Assembly (NCBI GenBank): GCA_902634305.1
Contig: CACPJJ010000004.1
Location: 16,001-80,000 of the forward strand
DNA from: an uncultured Pelagibacteraceae bacterium
GTDB lineage: Bacteria; Pseudomonadota; Alphaproteobacteria; Pelagibacterales; Pelagibacteraceae
Reading direction: 5' to 3'
Length of the DNA stretch: 64,000 nt
Of this stretch, positions 41,479-50,396 are shown in pieces; positions within the stretch are counted from its first letter, which is position 1, and each line of letters opens with the position of its first letter. The notes beneath the pieces were generated by a model. The model was given only the letters and a program-made list of their open reading frames with translations. It ran no database searches and was not told where the DNA came from. The translations under genes were made by a program, and so were the position numbers.

Positions 41479-42258
41479 TTAATTTATCTTAAAAGAATCA
41501 CCAAAATAAACATTTCTGGCATTTTGATCATTTAATAGTTCAGACGGGGTACCTTCCGCAACAACTTTTTTATTTGCCAAAATAATTGCTCGGTCCGATA
41601 TTGCCAAGAGATCACGTGCAGCATGATCTGAAATTATACAGGATCTTTTAATATCCTCAGTTTGTAAATTTACTATTGTTTCTTGTAGATCTCGCGTCGA
41701 CATGATGTCCAATCCCTGAAATGGTTCATCCATTAAAATTATTTTTGGGTCTGACATTAAAGACATTGCAATCGCACATTTCTTGCGTTGTCCGCCGGAA
41801 AGATGCCTTGCTTTGGTATTTTTTACCGCATCCAACTCAAATTTTGAAATCATTTTTTCGACTTTAAAACTTCTCTCATTTTTATTTTTAATAACTATTT
41901 CACTAATAGCTTTTAAATTTTCTAAGCAAGTTAAGTTTCCAAACACACCCGATGTTTGTGGAATTACACTTAAACCGAAGTCAACTGCTCTTTTATAAAT
42001 TGGAAGATTGGTTACATCGGTTCCATTAATAAATATATTTCCATAATTTGGTTTTAAACTTCCAAGAATAATATTGAACAAACTTGATTTTCCAACTCCA
42101 TTTGGACCCAATAAACCACAAATTTCACCTTCTCTTATATTTATAGAGATATCATCTAAAATTTGTCTTTTATCAAAAGATAATGAAATTTTTTTTAATT
42201 TAATTTTGTGAACTTCTTTTTTAAAAGTTGTTATTCTAAATTTTTTGATTATTCCCAT
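41479..42258 (-). CDS. lptB: LPS export ABC transporter ATPase LptB
   Basis: 259 aa cytosolic ATPase that powers lipopolysaccharide transport with LptFG. Walker A GLLGPNGVGKSSLFNIILG, signature LSGGQRKKCAIAM, Walker B KIILMDEPF and the H-loop SDHAARDL are intact. The N-terminus carries about 18 extra residues (MGIIKKFRITTFKKEVHK) before the usual start of the fold, and no alternative in-frame ATG closes this gap convincingly. It starts on the last base of lptC, with no lptA between them. Confidence 0.92.
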   Translation of the reverse strand: MGIIKKFRITTFKKEVHKIKLKKISLSFDKRQILDDISINIREGEICGLLGPNGVGKSSLFNIILGSLKPNYGNIFINGTDVTNLPIYKRAVDFGLSVIPQTSGVFGNLTCLENLKAISEIVIKNKNERSFKVEKMISKFELDAVKNTKARHLSGGQRKKCAIAMSLMSDPKIILMDEPFQGLDIMSTRDLQETIVNLQTEDIKRSCIISDHAARDLLAISDRAIILANKKVVAEGTPSELLNDQNARNVYFGDSFKIN

Positions 42259-42860
42259 TATTTATTTTTTAATATCTTTACCTTTTTGTTTTTGTCAAAC
42301 ATTTTTATAATTATATCTCTTTTGATAAAATCAATTTCAATTTCATCTGCAGTTGATATAATTTTATTATCAAAATATTTAATGTTATTATATATTAAAG
42401 CTTTATTATTTTTAAATAATAAATCTAAATTATCTGAATTAAATTTTTTTTCCTCATAAAGACCTATTACATTTTGATAAAATTCAGTATCAAATGAATT
42501 AGAATTATAAGTAGCATAGTCAGATTTTATTAAAATTTCAGATTTATCCTTTAATTGTATTTTACCAGTCACATTATTTAAAATTAATATATTTGGATCT
42601 TCTGGGCTTTCTTCTCCTGTTTCAGCATTTAAACTGAATTTATTCCCCTCATTATCAATTGTTGAATAATTTAAATTTTGAATAAAATTTTTTTTATCTT
42701 CATCTAAATCTTCAGTAGTTTCCTCAAATATTTCTTGCTCATTTTCAGAAATTTCAGAGATTTGATTTCTGTCTTGATAAAAAGTAATTCTTATAAAAAA
42801 AAATAAAAATACTAAAATTATAAAAAAAATAAATAATTGAATTACTGTTTTTGTATTCAT
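42258..42860 (-). CDS. lptC: LPS export protein LptC-like, membrane anchored
   Basis: 200 aa: one N-terminal membrane helix (VIQLFIFFIILVFLFFFIRI), an acidic linker rich in Glu, then a beta-jellyroll periplasmic domain with YSTIDNEGNKFSLNAETGEE and GKIQLKDKSEILIKSDYATY, the LptC pattern. It carries lipopolysaccharide from LptBFG to LptA. The sequence is diverged, so the call leans on topology and position next to lptB. lptA, normally beside it, is absent here. Confidence 0.78.
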   Translation of the reverse strand: MNTKTVIQLFIFFIILVFLFFFIRITFYQDRNQISEISENEQEIFEETTEDLDEDKKNFIQNLNYSTIDNEGNKFSLNAETGEESPEDPNILILNNVTGKIQLKDKSEILIKSDYATYNSNSFDTEFYQNVIGLYEEKKFNSDNLDLLFKNNKALIYNNIKYFDNKIISTADEIEIDFIKRDIIIKMFDKNKKVKILKNK

Positions 42861-43841
42861 TCACTGAATATTCGAGTTTAATATACTGTGAATGTTTAAA
42901 ATTCCAATTGTTTTATTTTTATTTTTTTCATTATGAACACATAAGCAAGTAATTTTTTTTGAATTCATTATTGATAAAGCTTGTGCTGCAAGAATATCTT
43001 TTTTAACACTTATAGGGTTTTTAGTCATAATTTTTTTTGCAGATAACTTTTTAAAATCAGTATTTTTATCTTTTATTCTTTTAATATCTCCATCTGTAAT
43101 AACTCCTAATGTTTTATTTTTTTTATCTCGGATAATTAGCACACCAAGATTTGATTTCCGCATTATTTTAAGAGCACTATTCATATCTAAATTTTGGTCT
43201 ATAAATGGGATCTCTTTATTTTTCATCATTAAATCTTCAGCTGTTTTTAATTTAGCTCCTAAGCTTCCGCTTGGGTGAAATTTTTTAAAATCAAATTTAC
43301 CAAATTTTCTATAATTCATAGTTGCAATTGCTAAAGCATCTCCAATACTAAGTTGGATTATTGTAGAAGAAGTTGGAACAATATTTCCTGGTCCACTTTC
43401 TATAACGTTTGGAATAAGCAATTTTATATCTGAAGCTTTATATAAAAGTGAATTTTTTTTTGAAACTATTCCAACCAAAGTTATTTTTTTATTTCTATTA
43501 GCATATTGAATAATATTTTTTAATTCTGAGCTTTCACCACTAAAGCTTATTAAAATTAAAACATCATTTGAACTTATTTTGCCCAAATCTCCATGAGAAC
43601 AGGATGAGGCATCAACGTAAAATGATGGCACACCGACCGAAGCTAGAGTAGAAGAAATTTTATTTCCAATAATTCCAGATTTACCTATTCCAGAAATTAT
43701 AATTTTACCAGTTTTACAATTAATTATTGCTTCAACTACTTTATTAAAAGATTGGCCAAGACTTTTTTTTAATTTTTGTAAAGATTTGATTTCTGTGTCT
43801 ATTACATCTTTAGCAATAGGTATGAAGTTTTTTTTTTTCAT
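42861..43841 (-). CDS. kdsD: D-arabinose 5-phosphate isomerase
   Basis: 326 aa. Converts ribulose 5-phosphate to arabinose 5-phosphate for Kdo. N-terminal SIS domain (ISGIGKSGIIGNKISSTLAS, ILISFSGESSELKN, VPTSSTIIQLSIGDALAIA) plus two C-terminal CBS domains (MKNKEIPFID and MTKNPISVKKD onward). It abuts lptC directly, and with kdsB elsewhere in the window shows an active Kdo/LPS pathway. Length matches KdsD exactly. Confidence 0.93.
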   Translation of the reverse strand: MKKKNFIPIAKDVIDTEIKSLQKLKKSLGQSFNKVVEAIINCKTGKIIISGIGKSGIIGNKISSTLASVGVPSFYVDASSCSHGDLGKISSNDVLILISFSGESSELKNIIQYANRNKKITLVGIVSKKNSLLYKASDIKLLIPNVIESGPGNIVPTSSTIIQLSIGDALAIATMNYRKFGKFDFKKFHPSGSLGAKLKTAEDLMMKNKEIPFIDQNLDMNSALKIMRKSNLGVLIIRDKKNKTLGVITDGDIKRIKDKNTDFKKLSAKKIMTKNPISVKKDILAAQALSIMNSKKITCLCVHNEKNKNKTIGILNIHSILNSNIQ

Positions 43842-43850
43842 TCTTGGTCC

Positions 43851-44468
43851 TTAATGTTCAAATATTGATGTCTTAAATCCTGATATTTCTATATCTACAA
43901 TAGCAGGTACAACCTTCATGCATTTTTTAAAAAGATCAAATCTTTTTTCTCTTATTAGCATTTTGGTTAATTTTTCCTTTATATCAAATAAATATTCTGT
44001 GTCTTGTGCGGCATAACTAATTTGTTTACTTGTGAGATTTGGATTTCCCCAATCACTTTGTTGTTCTTTCTTTGATATATCTTTTCCACATAATTCTTTA
44101 ACTAGATCTTTATATCCGTGCATAGAAGAAGCGGTTCTTGCTAACTTCGAAGCAATTTTTGTGCAAAAAATATTTTTTGGTTCCGCTTTTAAGTGATATT
44201 TTAACCATAACAAGTCTTGCCTTGCATAGTGCATTATAAATTGAGTTGAAGGGTTTGATAAAGCTTTAGTTAAATTTGGAGCTTCATAAGTTTTTCTATT
44301 TAGTTTTATTAAATAAAATTGTTTTGACTCGAGACCTAATTGAACTAATGTTAAAGGATCTCTTCCCAAAACCAAACCAAGAGCTTCATTATCAATTCCT
44401 ATTAGTTTTTCATTAGATAAATCAATTTCTGATGGTAAATCATTCTCAAAAATTTTGATGTTATTCAT
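43851..44468 (-). CDS. rnd: Ribonuclease D-like 3'-5' exonuclease, short form
   Basis: 205 aa from ATG 44468; the frame extends upstream 18 codons, but that part is low-complexity and unlike the family. DEDDy exonuclease core: IGIDNEALGL (D, E), FIMHYARQDLLWLKYH (D) and KQISYAAQDTEYL (Y, D). The HRDC domains of full-length RNase D are missing, as in the short alphaproteobacterial version. It probably matures tRNA/structured RNA 3' ends. It is the first gene of the 12-kb minus-strand operon and divergent from the NDUFA9-like gene across 73 AT-rich bases. Confidence 0.87.
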   Translation of the reverse strand: MNNIKIFENDLPSEIDLSNEKLIGIDNEALGLVLGRDPLTLVQLGLESKQFYLIKLNRKTYEAPNLTKALSNPSTQFIMHYARQDLLWLKYHLKAEPKNIFCTKIASKLARTASSMHGYKDLVKELCGKDISKKEQQSDWGNPNLTSKQISYAAQDTEYLFDIKEKLTKMLIREKRFDLFKKCMKVVPAIVDIEISGFKTSIFEH

Positions 44469-44541
44469 TTTAAATATATATATGTTATTCGTTTTTATTT
44501 TATATATATAAAGACATAACAATAATGTCTATTTTTTGATT

Positions 44542-45486
44542 ATGAAAAAAGTATTGATCTTTGGTGGTTCTGGTCAAATTGGGCGCCATTTAATAAGAAG
44601 GTTAACAAAAAAAAATCATTTGGTAACCGTAGTTACTAGAAATTTACACAAAAAAGGAATAATACTAAAAACCCAAGGTAACCCTGGATATGTAGAAGTT
44701 GTAGAAGCAAATATTTTCAATGAAAATGAACTAAATCATTTATTTGAAAACAAGGATATATGTATAAATCTCGTTGGAATACTTTTTGAAAAAAAAAATG
44801 ATACTTTCAAAAATATTCATATAAATTTCCCGACTATGCTATCTCAAATGTCTAAAAAATATAATGTTGAAAAATTAATTCATGTTTCAGCATTAGGCAT
44901 AGAAAAGTCTTTAGATAGCAAATATGCAAAAAGCAAATTAGAAGGGGAAAAAAATATTATAAATAATTTCTCGAATTTAAATATTTTAAGACCCTCTGTA
45001 GTCTTTTCAGTTGATGATAATTTTACAACCAATTTGATGACTCTTTTAAATTTATTACCAATATTTCCATTATACTATGGTGGCAGAACTAAGTTTTGCC
45101 CATTACATGTCAGTGATTTTTGTGAAATTATTTTAAAAGTAATAGAAGAAAATATTTCTGATAAAATTATTGAATGTGTTGGACCAGAAGAGATTTCATT
45201 CAGAGAAATAATTGAAAAATTATTAATATCAATTGACAAAAAAAAGACATTAGTTCCAATTCCTATAAAAATTGCTAATCTAATGGCTTATTTTTTTGAA
45301 AAGTTTCCTAGTCCTTTAATTACTAGAGATCAAATAAAGCTTTTAAAATATGACAATGTTCTTTCAGGTGAAAACAAGTCAAATGTTGATATTGATATAC
45401 CCGCAAAAGCTAAGTTTGACGATGAGATATTAAAGTACTCATACATGTGGAAAAAAGGTGGGGAATATTCAAAAAAAAAAAATTAA
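44542..45486 (+). CDS. NDUFA9-like NAD(P)-binding complex I subunit
   Basis: 314 aa atypical short-chain dehydrogenase. Rossmann motif FGGSGQIG near residue 7, SKYAKSKLEGE in place of a catalytic Y-x3-K, and ILRPSVVFS and FCPLHVSDF as in NDUFA9 and the alphaproteobacterial complex I accessory subunit. It is thought to bind NADPH structurally rather than catalyse. It starts at ATG 44542 rather than an in-frame ATT two codons earlier. Divergent from rnd; convergent with gcrA. Confidence 0.82.
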   Translation: MKKVLIFGGSGQIGRHLIRRLTKKNHLVTVVTRNLHKKGIILKTQGNPGYVEVVEANIFNENELNHLFENKDICINLVGILFEKKNDTFKNIHINFPTMLSQMSKKYNVEKLIHVSALGIEKSLDSKYAKSKLEGEKNIINNFSNLNILRPSVVFSVDDNFTTNLMTLLNLLPIFPLYYGGRTKFCPLHVSDFCEIILKVIEENISDKIIECVGPEEISFREIIEKLLISIDKKKTLVPIPIKIANLMAYFFEKFPSPLITRDQIKLLKYDNVLSGENKSNVDIDIPAKAKFDDEILKYSYMWKKGGEYSKKKN

Positions 45487-45492
45487 TATTTT

Positions 45493-45984
45493 TTAAGCAG
45501 ACTTTATTTTTTTTTCTATAAATTGAGGAATGTCTTCGTCCTTCTCTATTAATTCATCTTTTTTATTACGAGGAGTAAATACAACGATCATATGCAATGG
45601 GCAGTAGCTAAATTTATCAACAGTTTTTCTTCCACAAAAAGAAAAGTCCGGCTTGTCGGGGTCAGATTCAGAATATTTACACGTGCTATCTGTGAGTTCT
45701 TCTAATGATAAATTTTTTGCAGGTTCAAAGTTTTTATCCAGTAAAAGCGATCTAAATTTTGATTTCCTACTTTTTCTTTGAAGACCTTTATCATCTAAGC
45801 TTTTTTGTTTTAGATAATTTGTTTTTGATCTTTTAATTATTTTTGTTGAAAGGTTTAATCTGTGAGCTTTTCCTATAACTGCATTTCTGCTAACACCACC
45901 TAATATTATGGCGATCTGGCTTGCAGTACTGCCTTTGCCCCAAAGTTCCTTTAATTTTTCTACTTTTTCCTCTGTCCAGCTCAT
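45493..45984 (-). CDS. gcrA: GcrA cell-cycle regulator
   Basis: 163 aa. The N-terminal DNA-binding domain is typical: MSWTEEKVEKLKELWGKGST, then ASQIAIILGGVSRNAVIGKAHRL. The C-terminal region with C-x-W-P-like and zinc-ligand residues (STCKYSESDPDKPDFSFCG and YCPLHM) matches GcrA, which binds RNA polymerase sigma-70 and prefers CcrM-methylated GANTC sites in alphaproteobacteria. The gene is transcribed away from the ABC-2 permease across a 130-base gap that contains inverted repeats. Confidence 0.92.
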   Translation of the reverse strand: MSWTEEKVEKLKELWGKGSTASQIAIILGGVSRNAVIGKAHRLNLSTKIIKRSKTNYLKQKSLDDKGLQRKSRKSKFRSLLLDKNFEPAKNLSLEELTDSTCKYSESDPDKPDFSFCGRKTVDKFSYCPLHMIVVFTPRNKKDELIEKDEDIPQFIEKKIKSA

Positions 45985-46114
45985 TTGTTACTATATATTG
46001 TATGCTTAGTTGTTTTTATAACAATATAAGGTTACACATACAATTAATATAAAAACAAGCATTTTTTTGGTTTTTTTAACAAAATTTTAAAAAAAAGTTT
46101 ATGTATACATTCTT

Positions 46115-46924
46115 ATGGTTGAAAGAGAGAACAAATATCAAATTGGACAAAGAAGATTTGGAATTAATTGGGTAGGTGCCTATACCTTATATTTAAAAGA
46201 GACTCTTAGATTTATTACAGTTTTTGGGCAAACGATTGTAGGGCCAGTTGTAACTTCAATACTTTTTTTATCTGTAATTTCTCTAGCTATAGGAGAAGAT
46301 AGACCAAATGTTTTAGGAGTATCATTTATTGAATTTCTTGCGCCAGGACTTATTGCAATGCAAATTATTCAGCAAGCTTTTTCACATTCTTCCTCTTCAC
46401 TTTTAATGGGAAAAATGATGGGAACTATAGTTGATTTAATAGGTGCACCACTATCCGCTGCAGAAGTAACTTTGGCAGTAATATTAGCTTCTGTAACAAG
46501 AGCAATAATGATCTCAATTATCTCAATAATTATATTTTCAATAATGATAGAAATAGAGATAAAAAATTATTTAATATTTTTTATATATCTATTTTTAAGT
46601 TCGTTTATTATGGGTGCGGCTGGTTTTATAGTAGGACTTTTTTGTGAAAAATTTGATCACATGGCAACTGTAACAAATTTTATAATTGTCCCTTTATCTT
46701 TTTTATCAGGAACTTTTTATTCAATTGATAGATTGCCAAATATTTTAAATACACTAAGTCAATATAATCCCTTTTTTCATATGATTGATGGTTTTAGATA
46801 TTCATTTATAAATAACATGGATGGATCAATTAAATTAGGTCTGATTTATTTAGTTATTCTTTCAATAACAACTTGGTTTATTGCGTATAAACTTTATAAA
46901 GAAGGTTATAAAATTAAATCATAA
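46115..46924 (+). CDS. ABC-2 type transporter permease
   Basis: 269 aa inner-membrane permease with about six hydrophobic helices (near residues 25-50, 60-80, 108-130, 140-165, 172-195, 232-255). FIEFLAPGLIAMQIIQQAF, the long loop with LIGAPLSAAEV and LSFLSGTFYSID are family signatures of YadH/NodJ-like ABC-2 permeases. The ATPase partner is not adjacent, so it must be encoded elsewhere. It is 7 bases upstream of argD and likely shares its transcript. Substrate unknown. Confidence 0.85.
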   Translation: MVERENKYQIGQRRFGINWVGAYTLYLKETLRFITVFGQTIVGPVVTSILFLSVISLAIGEDRPNVLGVSFIEFLAPGLIAMQIIQQAFSHSSSSLLMGKMMGTIVDLIGAPLSAAEVTLAVILASVTRAIMISIISIIIFSIMIEIEIKNYLIFFIYLFLSSFIMGAAGFIVGLFCEKFDHMATVTNFIIVPLSFLSGTFYSIDRLPNILNTLSQYNPFFHMIDGFRYSFINNMDGSIKLGLIYLVILSITTWFIAYKLYKEGYKIKS

Positions 46925-46931
46925 TAAATTA

Positions 46932-48101
46932 ATGAGTTCATTAGTTAAAAATTATAATAGAAGAAAAATCGCTTTTAAGAAAGGAAGAGGAAGCTTTCTC
47001 TATTCTACTAATGGGAAAAAATACTTAGATTTTGTTCAAGGTATTGCTGTTAACTCCTTAGGACATTCCAATCCTTATCTGACTAGAGCAATAAATGAAC
47101 AATCAAAAAAAGTATGGCATGTATCAAATGCATTTATAATTCCTGAAGGAGAGAGACTCGCCAAAAGACTTTCTCAAAAAACTTTTGCTGATTATGTTAT
47201 TTTTCAAAACTCTGGTGCAGAGGCAACAGAAGCTGCAATTAAAGTTGCAAGAAGATATTTTTATTCAAAAGGAAAACCAAATAAAAATAGAATTTTATGT
47301 ATAAAAAATTCATTTCATGGCAGAACTATTGCGGCAATTTTTGCCAGTGGTTCAAAAAAAATGACAGAAGGATTTGGACCTAAAGTTGGATACGGATTTG
47401 ATCATTTTGATTTTGGAAATCACAAATCTTTAAAAAAAGCTATTACTAATAAAACAGCTGCAATTATGATTGAACCTGTAATGGGAGAAGGTGGAATTAA
47501 AGCAATACCAGATTGGTGTTTAAGAGAATTAAGACATATTTGTAATAAAAAAAAAATTCTTTTAATATTAGATGAAGTTCAATGTGGGGTTGGAAGAAGT
47601 GGAAACTTTTTTGCTTTTGAAAGTTCGAAAGTTAAACCCGATATAGTACCTATTGCCAAAGGTATTGGTGGTGGATTCCCAATAGGTGCAGTATTGATGA
47701 CAAAAAAAGTAGCACACGCAATGGTTCCTGGGACTCATGGTTCTACGTTTGGTGGCAATCCATTAGCAATGAGTGTAGGGAATGCAGTTTTGGATCAAAT
47801 TTTTAAAAAAGGATTTCTTAAAAATGTAAAAAAAATATCAAAATATTTTTTTAACGAATTAAATAACCTTAAAAATGATTATCCCAAATTAATTAAAGAA
47901 GTGAGAGGAGTAGGTTTATTAATAGGTTTACAACTTTTTAATGATCAAAAAAAATTTATACAAAAATTAGAGAATAACAAGCTTCTTACAATCAGAGCCG
48001 CTGAAAATGTTGTAAGAATTTTACCTCCACTAAATGTAAAAAAATCTGAAATAAATCTTGCATTAAAAATAATTAGAAAAGTTTGTAAAGAGTATAAATA
48101 A
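46932..48101 (+). CDS. argD: Acetylornithine aminotransferase
   Basis: 389 aa from ATG 46932; an in-frame upstream start would add residues copied from the permease tail and is rejected. Class III PLP aminotransferase, fourth step of arginine synthesis. Landmarks: FQNSGAEATEAAIKVAR, FHGRT, ILDEVQCGVGRSG, and the PLP lysine in PIAKGIGGGFPIGA, then HGSTFGGNPLA. It is followed by argF after 2 bases. Probably also acts on succinyl-diaminopimelate, as the family often does. Confidence 0.95.
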   Translation: MSSLVKNYNRRKIAFKKGRGSFLYSTNGKKYLDFVQGIAVNSLGHSNPYLTRAINEQSKKVWHVSNAFIIPEGERLAKRLSQKTFADYVIFQNSGAEATEAAIKVARRYFYSKGKPNKNRILCIKNSFHGRTIAAIFASGSKKMTEGFGPKVGYGFDHFDFGNHKSLKKAITNKTAAIMIEPVMGEGGIKAIPDWCLRELRHICNKKKILLILDEVQCGVGRSGNFFAFESSKVKPDIVPIAKGIGGGFPIGAVLMTKKVAHAMVPGTHGSTFGGNPLAMSVGNAVLDQIFKKGFLKNVKKISKYFFNELNNLKNDYPKLIKEVRGVGLLIGLQLFNDQKKFIQKLENNKLLTIRAAENVVRILPPLNVKKSEINLALKIIRKVCKEYK

Positions 48102-48103
48102 TT

Positions 48104-49033
48104 GTGAAAAACTTTATTAATCTAAAAGATATACCATATAAAGATCTAAGAGGAATCTTGAATGACGCAAAAAAAAGAAAAAATAAAAGAAAAAAATTAA
48201 GTACGCTTGAAGTAGATAAAGATAAACCTTTAAAAGGAAAATTGATAATTCAAATGTATGAAAAACAAAGCTCTAGAACGCGTCTAAGTTTTCATCTTTC
48301 GATAGCTCAATTAGGTGGTAACTCCATAACTATCAAGGCAAGTGAATTACATTTGGGAAAGCATGGAGAAACTTTAGCTGATACTGCTAAAATTTTGTCA
48401 ACTTATGGTGATGCATTCATGCTAAGAACTGATAGTGATAAAAAAATTGAGGATTTTAGTAAAAATTTAAAAATTCCTATCATAAATTTATTGAGCCCAA
48501 GTTCTCATCCATGCCAAGTACTTTCTGATATATTTACTGTAGAGGAAATAAAGAAGAAACCAATATCAAAATTAAATATATGTTGGGTTGGTGACTGCAA
48601 TAATGTTTTAAATTCATTAATAGCCACATCAGTTAAATTTAAGTTTAATTTGAATGTTGGCTGTCCTAACAATTATAGACCACCAAAGTTTGTAATGAAT
48701 TGGGTTAAAAAAAATAAAAGAAAGATAAATATTTTTAATGATCCAAAAAAAGCAGCAAAAAATGCAGATGTAGTATTTTCTGATAAAGTGGTTTCTCTTA
48801 ATGATAAAGGAAACATTGCAAAAAAAATAAAAGATTTTAAAAATTATAGAATTAATTCAAGTTTAATGAAAGTCGCTCATCCCAAGTCAATATTCTTACA
48901 CTGTTTGCCTAGAGGAAATGAAGTTTCAGAAGAAGTTTTTTTAGGGAAACAATCGCGAGTATGGCAACAAGCTCTTAATAGAGTTCATGTTCAAAAATCT
49001 ATTTTACTTTATAGTTTTGGAAAATTAAGGTAA
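48104..49033 (+). CDS. argF: Ornithine carbamoyltransferase
   Basis: 309 aa, GTG start at 48104 two bases after the argD stop. Makes citrulline from ornithine and carbamoyl phosphate. The carbamoyl-phosphate loop reads EKQSSRTRLSF (usual S-T-R-T-R), and HPCQVLSD and FLHCLPRG (catalytic cysteine) are intact. Trimeric cytosolic enzyme. Its C-terminus overlaps the convergent cytochrome gene by 9 bp. Confidence 0.96.
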   Translation: MKNFINLKDIPYKDLRGILNDAKKRKNKRKKLSTLEVDKDKPLKGKLIIQMYEKQSSRTRLSFHLSIAQLGGNSITIKASELHLGKHGETLADTAKILSTYGDAFMLRTDSDKKIEDFSKNLKIPIINLLSPSSHPCQVLSDIFTVEEIKKKPISKLNICWVGDCNNVLNSLIATSVKFKFNLNVGCPNNYRPPKFVMNWVKKNKRKINIFNDPKKAAKNADVVFSDKVVSLNDKGNIAKKIKDFKNYRINSSLMKVAHPKSIFLHCLPRGNEVSEEVFLGKQSRVWQQALNRVHVQKSILLYSFGKLR

Positions 49034-49552
49034 AGGTTTTGGACTATCGCTATTTTGATTTAGATATAAAATTACTGAAGCTCTATCTTTTTCATTTTTA
49101 AGTCCAGCAAATCCCATTTTGTTGCCTTTAATCCACGTGGAAGGCTTAATTAAGAAACCATTCATTTCTTCCCAAGTCCATTCTTTACCGTAAGATGATA
49201 AAGCTTTCGAATATTTATAATCTGTTATTGATCCAACTGGTCTAAAAATTACGTTCCATAATGCGGGTCCTATCTTATTTCCACCACCTTGTTTAATGCT
49301 ATGACAAGCCTTGCACTTCTTATAAACTTTCTCTCCATGTGCAATATCACCCATTGCCAATAAAGCTGTTATATCGACAGATGATTCAGTGCTTGCTTGA
49401 ACTGCTGCACCTTCAGGGGCTTCTACTTTGTAAGCTATAATGTCTTTATCATCTTTATCAAAGATTATATTTGATATTTTCCCAATGCCAAAAACAACCA
49501 ATACTGTTACTAAAATTGCTGTAATAATCTTGTTTATTTCAAAAGAATTCAT
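49025..49552 (-). CDS. Membrane-anchored class I cytochrome c
   Basis: 175 aa: an N-terminal membrane helix (IITAILVTVLVVFGIGKI), a linker, then a cytochrome c domain with heme motif CKACH and the axial methionine in GNKMGFAGL. This matches CycM/cytochrome c552-type proteins that carry electrons from the bc1 complex to the terminal oxidase at the periplasmic face. Convergent with argF (9-bp overlap). Its leader reads TATCAATAAATAT just before the start, the same 13-mer as in front of kdsB. Confidence 0.88.
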   Translation of the reverse strand: MNSFEINKIITAILVTVLVVFGIGKISNIIFDKDDKDIIAYKVEAPEGAAVQASTESSVDITALLAMGDIAHGEKVYKKCKACHSIKQGGGNKIGPALWNVIFRPVGSITDYKYSKALSSYGKEWTWEEMNGFLIKPSTWIKGNKMGFAGLKNEKDRASVILYLNQNSDSPKPLP

Positions 49553-49557
49553 TTATA

Positions 49558-49656
49558 ATATTTATTGATATCCATATAACATGTTAGTAGTTAAAATGCT
49601 TAAATATTTAATTATACAATTTGCGTCTCTTAGACGCATAAATTATCAATAAATAT
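49558..49656. promoter_or_regulatory. Symmetric divergent leader between cytochrome c and kdsB
   Basis: ATATTTATTGATA (49558-49570) and TATCAATAAATAT (49644-49656) are perfect 13-base inverted repeats. Thus each of the two divergent genes has TATCAATAAATAT immediately before its start codon. Between them TGCGTCT (49622-49628) and AGACGCA (49632-49638) form a 7-bp palindrome around CTT, 20 bases before kdsB. This may be an operator shared by both promoters. The G+C-rich palindrome is unusual in such an AT-rich gap. Confidence 0.45.
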
Positions 49657-49657
49657 A

Positions 49658-50395
49658 ATGTCTAAAGCTGTAATTTTAATACCATCTCGGCTCGCAGCAA
49701 CGAGGTTGCCTAGAAAACCTCTTTTAAAAATTAATGGTATTTCAATAATTTCTCATGTTGTTAAAAAAGCAAAAGATGCAGATGTTGGAGAAGTTTATGT
49801 AGCTACGGAGGATGAAGAAATTATAGATGATGTTCATTTAAATGGAGGAAAGGCAATTTTAACAAGCAATACCCATAAGACAGGCTCTGATAGAATTTTT
49901 GAATGTTTTGAGAAACTAGAATTAAAAAGTATAGACTATATAATTAACCTTCAAGGAGACGAGCCTAATATTAACATTGATGATTTAAAACATCTAAAAA
50001 AACTAATTGAATTTCATAAACCAGAAATAGGAACGCTAGCCTCTAAAATTAAAGATAAATCTAATTTAAATAATGAGAATATTGTTAAAGTAATCACTGA
50101 TGAAAAAATTAATGATAGAAATTTTCCAATTGCGATAGATTTTAAAAGAATAATAAATAATTTAAATTCAAATATCTATCACCATTTGGGAGTATATGCA
50201 TTCAAACCCAGCATTCTTAAAAAAATAATTAAATTAAAACAAACAAGTAATGAAATTAAAAATAAACTAGAACAGTTAAGGGCAATGGAGAACGGAATAA
50301 CAATAAATGTTGCTTTAGCACAATTCTCTTCAGTAGGCATAGATACAATGGAAGATTATCTGGCATTAAAAAAAAAATTAGAATATAACTCCTAA
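49658..50395 (+). CDS. kdsB: 3-deoxy-manno-octulosonate cytidylyltransferase
   Basis: 245 aa. Activates Kdo as CMP-Kdo for lipid A core synthesis. N-terminal IPSRLAATRLPRKPLLKI is the nucleotide-binding signature, with NLQGDEPNI holding the metal-binding acid, YHHLGVYAFKPSIL and EQLRAMENGITI further on. It is 1 base from pheA, so they are co-transcribed. Together with kdsD and the lpt genes it shows an LPS-type outer membrane. It carries the shared TATCAATAAATAT leader. Confidence 0.95.
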   Translation: MSKAVILIPSRLAATRLPRKPLLKINGISIISHVVKKAKDADVGEVYVATEDEEIIDDVHLNGGKAILTSNTHKTGSDRIFECFEKLELKSIDYIINLQGDEPNINIDDLKHLKKLIEFHKPEIGTLASKIKDKSNLNNENIVKVITDEKINDRNFPIAIDFKRIINNLNSNIYHHLGVYAFKPSILKKIIKLKQTSNEIKNKLEQLRAMENGITINVALAQFSSVGIDTMEDYLALKKKLEYNS

Positions 50396-50396
50396 A

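Noticed and set aside
44469..44522. Longer RNase D with an 18-residue N-terminal extension
   Set aside because: The extra residues are low-complexity (Tyr/Ile/Lys-rich) from the AT-rich spacer; ATG 44468 gives the family-like start.
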